From Candidatus Niyogiibacteriota bacterium (lineage in GTDB: Bacteria > Patescibacteriota > Minisyncoccia > 1-14-0-10-42-19): a DNA stretch of 23,534 nt. Below, piece after piece: positions 1 through 7,338 of the stretch (its first letter is position 1; each line of letters starts with the position of its first letter). The position numbers and the translations under genes were made by a program. The notes under the pieces are model-generated. The model worked only from the letters and a program-made list of their open reading frames with translations. It was not told the origin of the DNA and did not search any database. The stretch covers positions 1 through 23,534 of the forward strand of contig JACQLG010000031.1 of NCBI GenBank assembly GCA_016204155.1, written 5' to 3'.

Positions 1-20
1 ATACAAAACAAAAGACAAAA

Positions 21-40
21 GGCAGCTCTTACCAGCTGCC
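21..40 (-). terminator. Rho-independent terminator after rsmE (possibly bidirectional)
   Basis: A perfect 7-bp stem (GGCAGCT/AGCTGCC) with a 6-nt loop. On the minus strand it is followed by a T-rich tract (TTTTGTCTTTTGTTTT), about 40 nt after the rsmE stop. On the plus strand it is followed by GATTTTTATT, so it could also end a plus-strand gene lying off the left edge. Confidence 0.75.
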
Positions 41-77
41 GATTTTTATTAATACCTCTTGGTCATTTTGATTTCAT

Positions 78-776
78 TCAATGCAGTAACTGATATGACG
101 TAACAATGGCGGCGGTTTCGGATTTGAGCGTGAGTTTGCCGAGCGAAATAATCAAAAATCCGGCCTTGCGCGCCTGCTGGCGTTCTTCTTCGTTCCAGCC
201 TCCTTCAGGCCCAACAAAAAGCGCGACATGCGCCTTTGAAGGGTATGATACCATTCTATCGGCCGACTCTGATTCAAGCGACGGGAAAAAGACCTGAAGA
301 TTCCGCTTCTGGGCATAATGGACCGCTTCATGGAACACCATCAGAGGCCGCAATTTCGGGATGAGCGTCCTACCTGACTGTTCTGCCGCTTCTTGAATAA
401 TTGATTCGCACCGAGTCCGGTTAAAGTTCTTCTTTATGGACCTACTCGTAAGAATGGGCACGAACTCCGACACTCCCACCTCAACCCCCTTTTCAAGGAC
501 CCATTCAAACTTATCTTTCTTAATAAGCGATTGGAAAAGTACGAGCTTTCGTTTCGGCTCCCTGTTTGAAACGCGCGCCTCTTTGATGAAAACTTCTGCG
601 GAACGCGGCGATATCTCTTCTATCACGCCGACAAAATCGTATTCCGATCCGTCAAAAAGAATTATTTCATCTCCTTTTCCCATGCGCAGAACCGAAGATA
701 ATTGGCGCGCCATATCTTTTGAACTTTCAAGCCGCTTGCCTTTTTCCAATTTTATATTGACGAAAAAACGATGCAT
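78..776 (-). CDS. rsmE: 16S rRNA (uracil1498-N3)-methyltransferase RsmE
   Basis: Methylates N3 of U1498 in 16S rRNA, using S-adenosylmethionine, on the assembled 30S subunit. The 232-residue protein has the usual family length. An N-terminal PUA-like part (about 1-70, with the HxLSxVLRMGKGDEI-type segment near residues 24-40) is followed by a SPOUT methyltransferase domain. The C-terminal SAM-binding knot is clear: LFVGPEGGWNEEE near residues 187-199 and SLGKLTLKSETAAI near 213-226. The ATG shares one base with the TAA of the upstream nth gene (TAATG), which implies translational coupling. The stop codon is TGA. Reading through it would run into the terminator hairpin, so UGA is a stop in this genome. 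Identity is confident from the SPOUT motifs. Confidence 0.95.
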   Translation of the reverse strand: MHRFFVNIKLEKGKRLESSKDMARQLSSVLRMGKGDEIILFDGSEYDFVGVIEEISPRSAEVFIKEARVSNREPKRKLVLFQSLIKKDKFEWVLEKGVEVGVSEFVPILTSRSIKKNFNRTRCESIIQEAAEQSGRTLIPKLRPLMVFHEAVHYAQKRNLQVFFPSLESESADRMVSYPSKAHVALFVGPEGGWNEEERQQARKAGFLIISLGKLTLKSETAAIVTSYQLLH

Positions 777-1480
777 TATTTATTAAAGCATAATTCTGTT
801 ACATAACACCATTCGCATTTTGGTTTCGGTGGAGAATGCACTGCCCGATTATACTCTACCATAGTATAACTTACCCATATCCAATCCTTCTCCGGAAATA
901 ATGCCATCAGGTCTTTTTCTATCTTTACCGGATCCTGCTCTTTTGTAAATCCAAAACGATTGGCAACTTGCCGCACATGCGTATCCACCGGAATGCCTTC
1001 GGCGATTCCGTAAACATGGTTCAATACGATATTCGCGGTTTTTCGGGCAACGCCCGGGAGGCGCGTCATTTCATCAAGCGTTTTTGGCAATTTCCCGCCG
1101 AATTCATCTCGAATCATTCGTGCTGATGCTATGATATGTTTTGACTTTTGGCGAAAAAAACCGAGAGGCCGGATCTCTTTTTGAAGCGTCCGAAGATCAG
1201 CATCGGCAAAATCGTCTACCGAACTGTATTTTTTAAAGAGCCCCTGTTTTTGCGTTACTTCATTGACTTTTTTATCCGTAGTTTGTGCTGAAAACATTAC
1301 GGACGCAAGCATCTGCATGGGCGTTCTCCATACAAGAACCGTCTTCATGCGCGGATATCTCTTCCGAAGGCATAACAGAAGCGCTCTCGCCCGTTTCTTT
1401 TTTTGGTCAAAGCTCTGCTTTGACCAATTTTGTACTATATGATTCTTATGCGATATTTCTTTACTCATTACCATCATCAT
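776..1480 (-). CDS. nth: Endonuclease III (DNA glycosylase/AP lyase)
   Basis: Bifunctional base-excision repair enzyme that removes oxidised pyrimidines and cleaves the abasic site. The helix-hairpin-helix LPGVARKTANIVL carries the catalytic Lys, and IPVDTHVRQVANRFG carries the catalytic Asp. The C-terminal iron-sulfur loop is atypical. The last three Cys are present as CEWCYVTELC, but the first ligand position, seven residues before, is His (in AVHSPPKPKC), and the usual HG before it is YN. The reading frame is open upstream through a palindromic repeat, giving a spurious N-terminal extension. I chose the ATG at 1480 (MMMVMSKE) because AAGG lies 6 nt upstream and family length (234 aa) fits; the ATG at 1468 is the alternative. 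The gene lies 10 nt after the palindrome and overlaps rsmE by one base. Confidence 0.93.
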   Translation of the reverse strand: MMMVMSKEISHKNHIVQNWSKQSFDQKKKRARALLLCLRKRYPRMKTVLVWRTPMQMLASVMFSAQTTDKKVNEVTQKQGLFKKYSSVDDFADADLRTLQKEIRPLGFFRQKSKHIIASARMIRDEFGGKLPKTLDEMTRLPGVARKTANIVLNHVYGIAEGIPVDTHVRQVANRFGFTKEQDPVKIEKDLMALFPEKDWIWVSYTMVEYNRAVHSPPKPKCEWCYVTELCFNK

Positions 1481-1489
1481 ATCATACCT

Positions 1490-1512
1490 TGGACAACACC
1501 CGGTGTTGTCCA
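1490..1512. repeat. Dispersed 23-bp palindrome, copy 1
   Basis: Perfect inverted repeat with 11-bp arms TGGACAACACC and GGTGTTGTCCA around a single central C. It could fold as a 10-bp stem with a CCG triloop. It sits in the 37-nt junction between the large secreted-protein gene (stop 5 nt away) and nth (start 9 nt away). Four more copies occur in the window at 5989, 6545, 7222 and 13689. Confidence 0.9.
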
Positions 1513-1517
1513 TAGCT

Positions 1518-4500
1518 TTAGAGAGGGTCGGGGTCAGTAGTAGAAGCGGTACACGCGCCACAAACAAATGAATAACTGCCGCTAGCACTAATATCTAATT
1601 CATTATTTTCAAATGTGGTGCTCGCAAGATTAATCGACGAGTCAACTATCCTTAACGCAGTCGCCTTGCCTGCGTCAGGCCGTTTTTCGGTATGATCCCG
1701 TACAATTGAATTTTTTATGGACGCTGCGGCCCCGTCAGTAAGATAGATACCCGATTGAAAATTCTTTTCAATCAGCGCATATTCTATTGTTGAAGTGGCT
1801 CCACTGCCCGCTATTTTTACACCCGCTTTATCATCACCTCCAGCGCTACGTCTTCCGCCAGCGTAGCGCAGGGTAAATCCCGACATATCAAGAATTCCGC
1901 CTTGCTCAATCCTTATACCAATCCAGTCGCCTGCCAGCGGAATGGTTGATGTAGCGTTATCGCTATCGCCAGCAACACTGTCATCATAAAACGAAGTAAA
2001 TATTAAATCGTCCGGCTCGCTTCCCAGAAAGAATATCTTGCCTCCATCAATAACACGAAGCACGCTTGGCGTACTACTGATCTTTCCTTTGACCACCGTA
2101 TCGCGCTCAAATGTTAAAGTAGAACCTAGGCCTACTGAAAGAGTCCCGTGCAGAATATACGGGAGATCGTTTTTCAAAAGAGTGGTCGTACCTGTATCAA
2201 GTAAACCGTCTACAAGAATTCCACCGACGTCATTTGAAGAACCGCTGTTATTAGAAATAAGAGGGATCAAGCCGCTATTGAATATTGCTGTTCCGTTTTC
2301 AATAAAATTATTAGATTGTATACGAGAATGAGGCGCGTTGCTTGTGTGGATGCCAAACGTATTTTGTCTAAATATGTTTTCGCTGATGAGGGGTGAGCCG
2401 CCCTCAACAAGCAACCCATTTGCCGAGTTGTCATTGTTATTCAAACGAATAGTATTCTTCTCAAGCACCGAGCCGGAATCGATAAGAGCAATCCCATGTT
2501 CAAACGAATGTTCTACTATAGAATTCTGCATTGCGATATCCGCTCCATTAACGCGAAGGGCCGCTCTTTCATTTGGAAGCGCGGGTATAAAAAATTTGCC
2601 TCCGTATCGTATAATTGAATATTGTAAAGTAACATTCGCACTCTCTGGTGTTACATGTATACTTTCCCAGCTTCCTGGAAACGCGCCTGTTGAAGTGCCG
2701 TCGCGGTTAAAGTCTCCGCCATATTCGTCATCAAAGAAACTTGTAAATATGACCGGATCTTCGTTGATGCCTTCCGCCTTAAGGGTTCCTTTTATGATGA
2801 GCCCGCTATTATTGAAAAATTTAATAATAACGCCGGGCTCAATAGTAAGCGTGCCGGTATTCTCTATAATCAAATCTCTCGCTGGAACAAGATAGGGCCC
2901 GTGTGATTTTGTAAGAACGACATCACCAATAACCTGTGCGCCGTTTGCGATTTGGTAATTGATGCTATTTCGCGCTTTTGGAGTGCCCCTAATTGTTCTG
3001 CCTTCTTTGTTTATGCCATTTGTAAAAATAACATTATTCGTCCCCCAATTAACCGCGTTACTCCCGGACTCGAAAGGGTCAAAACGCTCCATAGTAGATT
3101 TATTAGCAAGAGAACCGGCGCACCAATTCGTGCATAATGCCGTCCTATCAATAGTGCTAGACGCATATGTTAACTTCAGTGCCTCACCGCTATCTTTTAA
3201 TCCGACACTAAAACTCACCCATAAGTCAGCGGGTATGTCTGTAATCGGACTTTCTGACATTTCATCGATTTCATCAGAATTTTTTCTTTCAATAAGATAA
3301 TAGCCGCCCGCGGGGATGGTACCGGAAAGCGCTATGGCCGGAGAATTATCGGTTTCGGAAATAAGAAACCACGAATCATTAAAAGCTATTGATTGAGATG
3401 TCGGATTATAAAGTTCAATCCACTCGTCCTCGCCGTGCCCTTCAGTGCCCATCCACGCGATTTCATTGATCACTACGGGACTTGTAAAAAATTCAACGGC
3501 TGCGACTGCTTCGTTGTAATTTCCAACGCCATCAAATGCTTTGAGAATAAATGTATAGATTGCATTCGCGTCATCTAATGTGAGTATCGTGTTTGTTGCG
3601 CTTCGATCAAATGCCTTAGGAAATGCATCGCACACATTACCCGCCGAGAGGCATGTTAATTCATATGTGAACACGTCTGACGCAGATGAGGACCAGTCAA
3701 GCGTTATGTTATTAGAAGTAATAAGACAGCCATCTTTTGAAAGAGATTTTTTGCATTCAATAATATGAAAATCAATGTCAGGCGCGTAAGAATCCACAAA
3801 AAGAGTTACTGCTATTGGAGTGGACTGATTGCCCGCCGTATCAATCGCGAAAAATTTGAGCGTGCTCGTACCTTGCGCAAATGTATTTTCCAGCTGCCAG
3901 TTTCCGGCGTCATTGACTGTTGTAGTAGCGTTCGTATCGGTTTGAATAATCGCGTGAGGTTGGGCAGTACCAATAAAAAGAACGGTCTCGGTTGTAAACG
4001 GCGCTGAAAAGTCCTCCGGAGAAATAATGACAGGTGAGGGAGGCTTTTCCTCTTGAGAAGTCGGGGGCGGTTGTGTGTCATCAACATCCTGAATGATGTT
4101 TCCTCCTCCTCCGCCTCCTCCTGGCCGAGGCACGCGAAAAAGTCCGAATTGATCTTGAAATTGATTCTGGATTGGGGATGCTTGAACATCTTGTTTTGCT
4201 TCAGTGGGCGATGACAATACATTTTCTTCTATCATTTCTGCGACATCGGGCAACGCGTTTCCAGTCGGCCCTACTTCTTGTAGCGGTGGTTCTGATTGAG
4301 TTTCCGCGCTTGGTTGGCCTTCTCTGTCCGGCATTGCTTGTATAATAGCAGCCTCTTGCGATTGCGGCGCTTTGGGATCAGTAAGGTTAAAAATTTTTTC
4401 TTTTGTCGCGTCAAAAAGTTTCGCAATCCAGCTTTTATTTTTGTTATAAAGAATTTTTGTCTTTTTTTCTTTTTCTACTTCATCAAAAAAGAGTTTGATA

Positions 4501-5504
4501 ATACCAGCGCCATTACGGACTGCTGATTGAGAAAGGCGGGACCAGTAGTTGGAGAGAATTATCTTTCTCTCATCTACGATGGTATAACTTACACCTCCTC
4601 CACTCCATGCAGGAATTATGATTCTACGAACCAAAGGAAATTTATCTCTAGCAGATGAAAAACCAAAGCTACCAGAAAAGCCTTCAATAATTGGTAGATT
4701 ATACTTGGGAGATATAATAGTATCCCGACTAAAAAAATTATTATTTGAATAATTGGCAACCCTGTCAAAATAAGCATCAAGCGAACTAAGATAGACCGGA
4801 CGCGCATTCAGTCGTGCTAAATCATCAATCATGCCGATATTAGGCCTGTCAAACTGAGCAGTCCATGTTTCATACGGCGAGTCATTTGTATCATCAAAAT
4901 GCTCAAGTAATGCAAATGTTTCCGGAGACGCATGCGGGAAAAGTTCGCCTAGTAGTTTTGCAAACGCGGGATGCGGGTCATCTCTTGTATGGTCGGGCAC
5001 GGTTGCATCTTCTATTAAATGAAGCGTATGGCCAAGCGCTTCAAACGCGCGCCCTTTATCGCCCCACGCGTATTCATAGACCGCGCGATCCCAGGAATAA
5101 TCGGTATCTCCGCTAAAAAATTCTTTGACGGTCCCATACATTACTCTCTGTGGAAGATTGTGTATTTTATATGTCGCCTGGGCCAATGTATCCTCTGCCC
5201 AATCCTTTGAGGTCTGCCATGTGATGCCGAAATAATTCACTCCTTTGTTATAGACCGGATCATAAAAATGACGCATCCAGCGGCCCGTAAAATCTTCATC
5301 CACGCTCCCTTTAACAACAAGTTCTTTCGCTGTGTTGCTAAGTTTATATTCGGGGTGATGGATATTAAAAAAATCAACTATTTCATCGGTCAATGCGGGA
5401 TGCGTAGTATCACTGCTATAGCCATATACAAAAAGAGGCCCCAACCAAAAAGTTGCGACCGCGGTAATTAATAAGAAATTTCTTACAAATCTTCTATTTT
5501 CCAT
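1518..5504 (-). CDS. Secreted multidomain protein: Zn-dependent phospholipase C-like domain, Ig-like domain, lamin-tail domain, parallel beta-helix
   Basis: A 1328-residue exported protein with a hydrophobic signal segment at about 8-28. Residues 30-340 resemble zinc-dependent phospholipase C/S1-P1 nuclease folds. H162-x3-D166-x5-H172 (in HLIEDATVPDH) reproduces the zinc-ligand spacing of clostridial alpha-toxin, and H35, D69/D71, H79 (HFYDP), H191 and E195 fit the remaining ligands. A Pro/Gln-rich linker with a run of seven Gly (about 462-468) follows. Next come a bacterial Ig-like domain (about 490-575), a lamin-tail domain (about 675-830, INEIAWMG and DEWIELYNP) and right-handed beta-helix repeats (about 850-1310). 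The ATG lies inside the end of the upstream membrane-protein gene (22-nt overlap), with no good Shine-Dalgarno, which suggests coupled translation. The substrate is unknown: phospholipase or nuclease-like activity is inferred from fold and ligands only. A role at the cell surface or host contact is likely. Confidence 0.8.
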   Translation of the reverse strand: MENRRFVRNFLLITAVATFWLGPLFVYGYSSDTTHPALTDEIVDFFNIHHPEYKLSNTAKELVVKGSVDEDFTGRWMRHFYDPVYNKGVNYFGITWQTSKDWAEDTLAQATYKIHNLPQRVMYGTVKEFFSGDTDYSWDRAVYEYAWGDKGRAFEALGHTLHLIEDATVPDHTRDDPHPAFAKLLGELFPHASPETFALLEHFDDTNDSPYETWTAQFDRPNIGMIDDLARLNARPVYLSSLDAYFDRVANYSNNNFFSRDTIISPKYNLPIIEGFSGSFGFSSARDKFPLVRRIIIPAWSGGGVSYTIVDERKIILSNYWSRLSQSAVRNGAGIIKLFFDEVEKEKKTKILYNKNKSWIAKLFDATKEKIFNLTDPKAPQSQEAAIIQAMPDREGQPSAETQSEPPLQEVGPTGNALPDVAEMIEENVLSSPTEAKQDVQASPIQNQFQDQFGLFRVPRPGGGGGGGNIIQDVDDTQPPPTSQEEKPPSPVIISPEDFSAPFTTETVLFIGTAQPHAIIQTDTNATTTVNDAGNWQLENTFAQGTSTLKFFAIDTAGNQSTPIAVTLFVDSYAPDIDFHIIECKKSLSKDGCLITSNNITLDWSSSASDVFTYELTCLSAGNVCDAFPKAFDRSATNTILTLDDANAIYTFILKAFDGVGNYNEAVAAVEFFTSPVVINEIAWMGTEGHGEDEWIELYNPTSQSIAFNDSWFLISETDNSPAIALSGTIPAGGYYLIERKNSDEIDEMSESPITDIPADLWVSFSVGLKDSGEALKLTYASSTIDRTALCTNWCAGSLANKSTMERFDPFESGSNAVNWGTNNVIFTNGINKEGRTIRGTPKARNSINYQIANGAQVIGDVVLTKSHGPYLVPARDLIIENTGTLTIEPGVIIKFFNNSGLIIKGTLKAEGINEDPVIFTSFFDDEYGGDFNRDGTSTGAFPGSWESIHVTPESANVTLQYSIIRYGGKFFIPALPNERAALRVNGADIAMQNSIVEHSFEHGIALIDSGSVLEKNTIRLNNNDNSANGLLVEGGSPLISENIFRQNTFGIHTSNAPHSRIQSNNFIENGTAIFNSGLIPLISNNSGSSNDVGGILVDGLLDTGTTTLLKNDLPYILHGTLSVGLGSTLTFERDTVVKGKISSTPSVLRVIDGGKIFFLGSEPDDLIFTSFYDDSVAGDSDNATSTIPLAGDWIGIRIEQGGILDMSGFTLRYAGGRRSAGGDDKAGVKIAGSGATSTIEYALIEKNFQSGIYLTDGAAASIKNSIVRDHTEKRPDAGKATALRIVDSSINLASTTFENNELDISASGSYSFVCGACTASTTDPDPL

Positions 5505-5974
5505 ATGCCGTTTGCAATACGCTGTACATTAATCTGAACAGCCAATTGATTATCATCATTATATATATCAAATATATAAACATCTCCTCCCTCTACTAAA
5601 GAATAGGCATTTCTTGGTCTGTGGAGATCTACTATCATATCTTTCAACAAACCTTTTGAATGGATCTCCATTAGATTACTTCTCCACTCCTCCTGCTTAT
5701 CAATCACAAAATACTTGCTGGCAAGTTCAATATCGCCCTTCTCAAGCGCGTCAATAAATAACGCAAGGGTCTCTTCTGGGGTCTTCCCGCCATAGGTATC
5801 ATTTTCATATTGACGCTGAAGATCCTCTATATATTTGCGCGCCTCGCGGTCTTCTCGCGCATCGGGACTCAGATATACATTCGTAACATACAAAAGAGCA
5901 AGCGCGATGATAATAATCAAAAGAAAGCGCCTCACAAACTTCCAGCTTGCCCAATTTTTATTCAAAATCCCCAT
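5483..5974 (-). CDS. Single-pass membrane protein of unknown function
   Basis: A 163-residue protein with a membrane segment at about residues 16-34 (FLLIIIIALALLYVTNVYL). A soluble part follows with a short charged helix (DAREDREARKYIEDLQRQY), then a compact alpha/beta region (PEETLALFIDALEKGDIELASKYF and onward). It resembles the small extracytoplasmic NTF2/DUF4878-like domains common in CPR genomes, but I do not recognise the family with certainty. The frame is open up into the palindrome at 5989-6011, where a GTG could be read. The ATG at 5974 is preferred because it excludes the repeat, though no Shine-Dalgarno is seen. Its end overlaps the large secreted protein's start by 22 nt, so the two are probably co-translated and may work together. 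Confidence 0.7.
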   Translation of the reverse strand: MGILNKNWASWKFVRRFLLIIIIALALLYVTNVYLSPDAREDREARKYIEDLQRQYENDTYGGKTPEETLALFIDALEKGDIELASKYFVIDKQEEWRSNLMEIHSKGLLKDMIVDLHRPRNAYSLVEGGDVYIFDIYNDDNQLAVQINVQRIANGIWKIEDL

Positions 5975-5988
5975 ATTTTTATAACATA

Positions 5989-6011
5989 TGGACAACACCC
6001 GGTGTTATCCA
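5989..6011. repeat. Dispersed 23-bp palindrome, copy 2
   Basis: The same palindrome as at 1490, with one arm mismatch (GGTGTTATCCA instead of GGTGTTGTCCA). It lies 12 nt beyond the stop of the transposase remnant and 14 nt before the start of the following membrane-protein gene. With copy 3 it brackets the transposase remnant. Confidence 0.85.
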
Positions 6012-6023
6012 TCTTTAGCCATC

Positions 6024-6554
6024 TTATCCTGTAATTAAATCAAAATCCATAAAAGAATCGGAGCTTTGCTCGCTTGCAATCCAATCTTGTAAAAATGTAA
6101 GATATTGAGCCGGATTATTATCAAAATACTCCATAATCGGTTTTTTATCAATAAGGGAAGAAAACTGAGTTATATTTCCCAAATAATCAGGCATGCTTGA
6201 CCATGTATATGCTTTAAGAAATTTCATTGCCTCCTCTTTATCCACAACATATCCACGCCCTTTCCACTGCGGATCAAATAATTCTAACGGATTTAAATGA
6301 ATATAGCGACTCACGTGGGTGAACTGCTCATCATCGCCTATATGCACTGCCTTAAATCGGCCGCCAAAAAGAACTCCTACTCTTTTATAGACTTTATTAA
6401 AATATTTTGAATGGCTCATTTGCAATCGTTGCAAAAAAATACTCACTCCGTTTTCCTGTAATTGCCGCATCATCATATGAAAATGATTCGGCATCAAACA
6501 CCAACTTAAAATTTCTACCAATTTCTCCCCATCCCTTTCAACACTGGACAACAC
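6024..6554 (-). pseudogene. REP-associated tyrosine transposase (Y1/HUH family), 5'-truncated at a palindrome
   Basis: The remaining residues match the C-terminal two thirds of RAYT/IS200-like Y1 transposases, which nick and join single-stranded DNA at hairpin-forming palindromes. The HUH motif is intact in SWCLMPNHFHMMM. The family block YFNKVYKRVGVLFGGRFKAVHI follows, and the helix VSRYIHLNPLEL carries the likely catalytic Tyr. Full-length relatives have about 60-90 more N-terminal residues containing the first beta strand (a typical YHVxxRG element). Here the frame runs directly into palindrome copy 3, where the only nearby starts (GTG or TTG) lie inside the repeat. Only 3 nt beyond the repeat is the stop of the TPR gene, so the missing part is not nearby. 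It is most likely an inactive remnant, although transcription within the operon could still produce the fragment. Confidence 0.85.
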
Positions 6555-6567
6555 CCGGTGTTGTCCA
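6545..6567. repeat. Dispersed 23-bp palindrome, copy 3
   Basis: Perfect copy, identical to copy 1. It lies 3 nt after the TPR-gene stop and exactly at the truncated 5' edge of the transposase remnant, whose possible GTG/TTG starts lie within the repeat. Confidence 0.9.
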
Positions 6568-6570
6568 ATT

Positions 6571-7179
6571 TTAGTAGGAATCGATATTCCACAACATATC
6601 CTGTAATACCTTGGAAGAGTCAGGGTTATCTTTTATACCTCGCAAAAGAAGCAAACGAGCTTTTTCTTTGTCTTTAAGCGCATTTATATAAAATCCGAAT
6701 GCGGAAGTGTAATACTGCATAGAAGCAGGGCTTTTTTCAATCGTCTTCAAAAAGTATTCTTCTGCCTTTTGATTGTCATGAAGATAATAGGCGTGGAGAT
6801 CGGCAAGATTATTATACGCGCGCGCATCATCCGGACGGATGAACGCTGCATATTCCCATGCTTCGCGCGCGCCTTCATAATCTTCCAGCTGTTTTTGCAG
6901 AATCCCCAACTCCAGCCAATAATCAATCTGGTCGGGGTTCCCTTGTAACGCCTCTCTGATTGACGCAATAGCGTTGTGCCTTGCTTCTATTGCTTCCGGA
7001 GGCAAGAAATCAGGAAAGGTTATAGGCCGATCAAGATTAGGAACTTGCATTTCTGGCGTGGGCGCAGGCGTGGCAACACTCCCTCCATCCTTATCCATAA
7101 AAACAACATAAAACGCTCCTCCGATAACCAACAAAGCTATCCCGATCAAAATAATATAATATGATTTTTTCATATTCAT
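6571..7179 (-). CDS. Membrane-anchored tetratricopeptide-repeat protein
   Basis: About 202 residues with an N-terminal membrane anchor (YYIILIGIALLVIGGAFYVVF), then a Pro-rich linker (ATPAPTPEMQVP). At least three TPR-like helical pairs follow: around DYWLELGILQKQLEDYEGAREAWEYA, then RAYNNLADLHAYYLHDNQKAEEYFLKTIE, then YYTSAFGFYINALKDKEKARLLLLRGI. Such proteins scaffold protein complexes; the partner is unknown. Two ATGs (7179 and 7173) are possible, neither with a Shine-Dalgarno. The open frame reaching 7215 would need an unlikely extension. It is the first gene after the S-layer terminator on this strand and probably leads the operon that continues through the transposase remnant to rsmE. 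Confidence 0.75.
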   Translation of the reverse strand: MNMKKSYYIILIGIALLVIGGAFYVVFMDKDGGSVATPAPTPEMQVPNLDRPITFPDFLPPEAIEARHNAIASIREALQGNPDQIDYWLELGILQKQLEDYEGAREAWEYAAFIRPDDARAYNNLADLHAYYLHDNQKAEEYFLKTIEKSPASMQYYTSAFGFYINALKDKEKARLLLLRGIKDNPDSSKVLQDMLWNIDSY

Positions 7180-7186
7180 ATATAAT

Positions 7187-7215
7187 ACTGTAGCAAAGCC
7201 ATAAAAACGCCGCAA
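7187..7215 (-). promoter_or_regulatory. Possible sigma-70 promoter for the TPR-led operon
   Basis: TTGCGG (7215-7210) and TACAGT (7192-7187) with a 17-nt spacer. Transcription would begin about at the ATG of the TPR gene, giving an essentially leaderless mRNA. The match is moderate, so this is tentative. Palindrome copy 4 lies just upstream of the -35. Confidence 0.3.
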
Positions 7216-7221
7216 CCTCTA

Positions 7222-7244
7222 TGGACAACACTCCGTGTTGTCCA
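7222..7244. repeat. Dispersed 23-bp palindrome, copy 4
   Basis: Variant copy with intact 10-bp arms TGGACAACAC/GTGTTGTCCA but centre TCC instead of CCG. Change confined to the centre while the arms stay paired fits selection on the inverted repeat or hairpin. It lies between the S-layer gene terminator and the TPR gene. Confidence 0.85.
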
Positions 7245-7250
7245 TTCACC

Positions 7251-7280
7251 ACAAAACCCCGCACTCGTGCGGGGTTTTGT
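7251..7280 (-). terminator. Strong Rho-independent terminator after the S-layer-like gene
   Basis: A perfect 14-bp inverted repeat (ACAAAACCCCGCAC/GTGCGGGGTTTTGT) with a GC core and A/T-rich base, 58 nt beyond the stop of the S-layer-like gene. The structure is symmetrical, so it can act on both strands. Confidence 0.85.
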
Positions 7281-7338
7281 GTGAGTTATCCCTCGATGCC
7301 GAATGTATCGGCCCTCGGGATTCACAAGGAAACTCTTA

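Noticed and set aside
1481..1588. N-terminal extension of endonuclease III reaching into the preceding gene
   Set aside because: It translates the palindrome and the end of the secreted-protein gene in another frame; the family length fits the start at 1480.
1490..7244. Palindromes as ordinary terminators
   Set aside because: No T-tract follows any copy, and real terminators with T-tracts exist elsewhere in the window.
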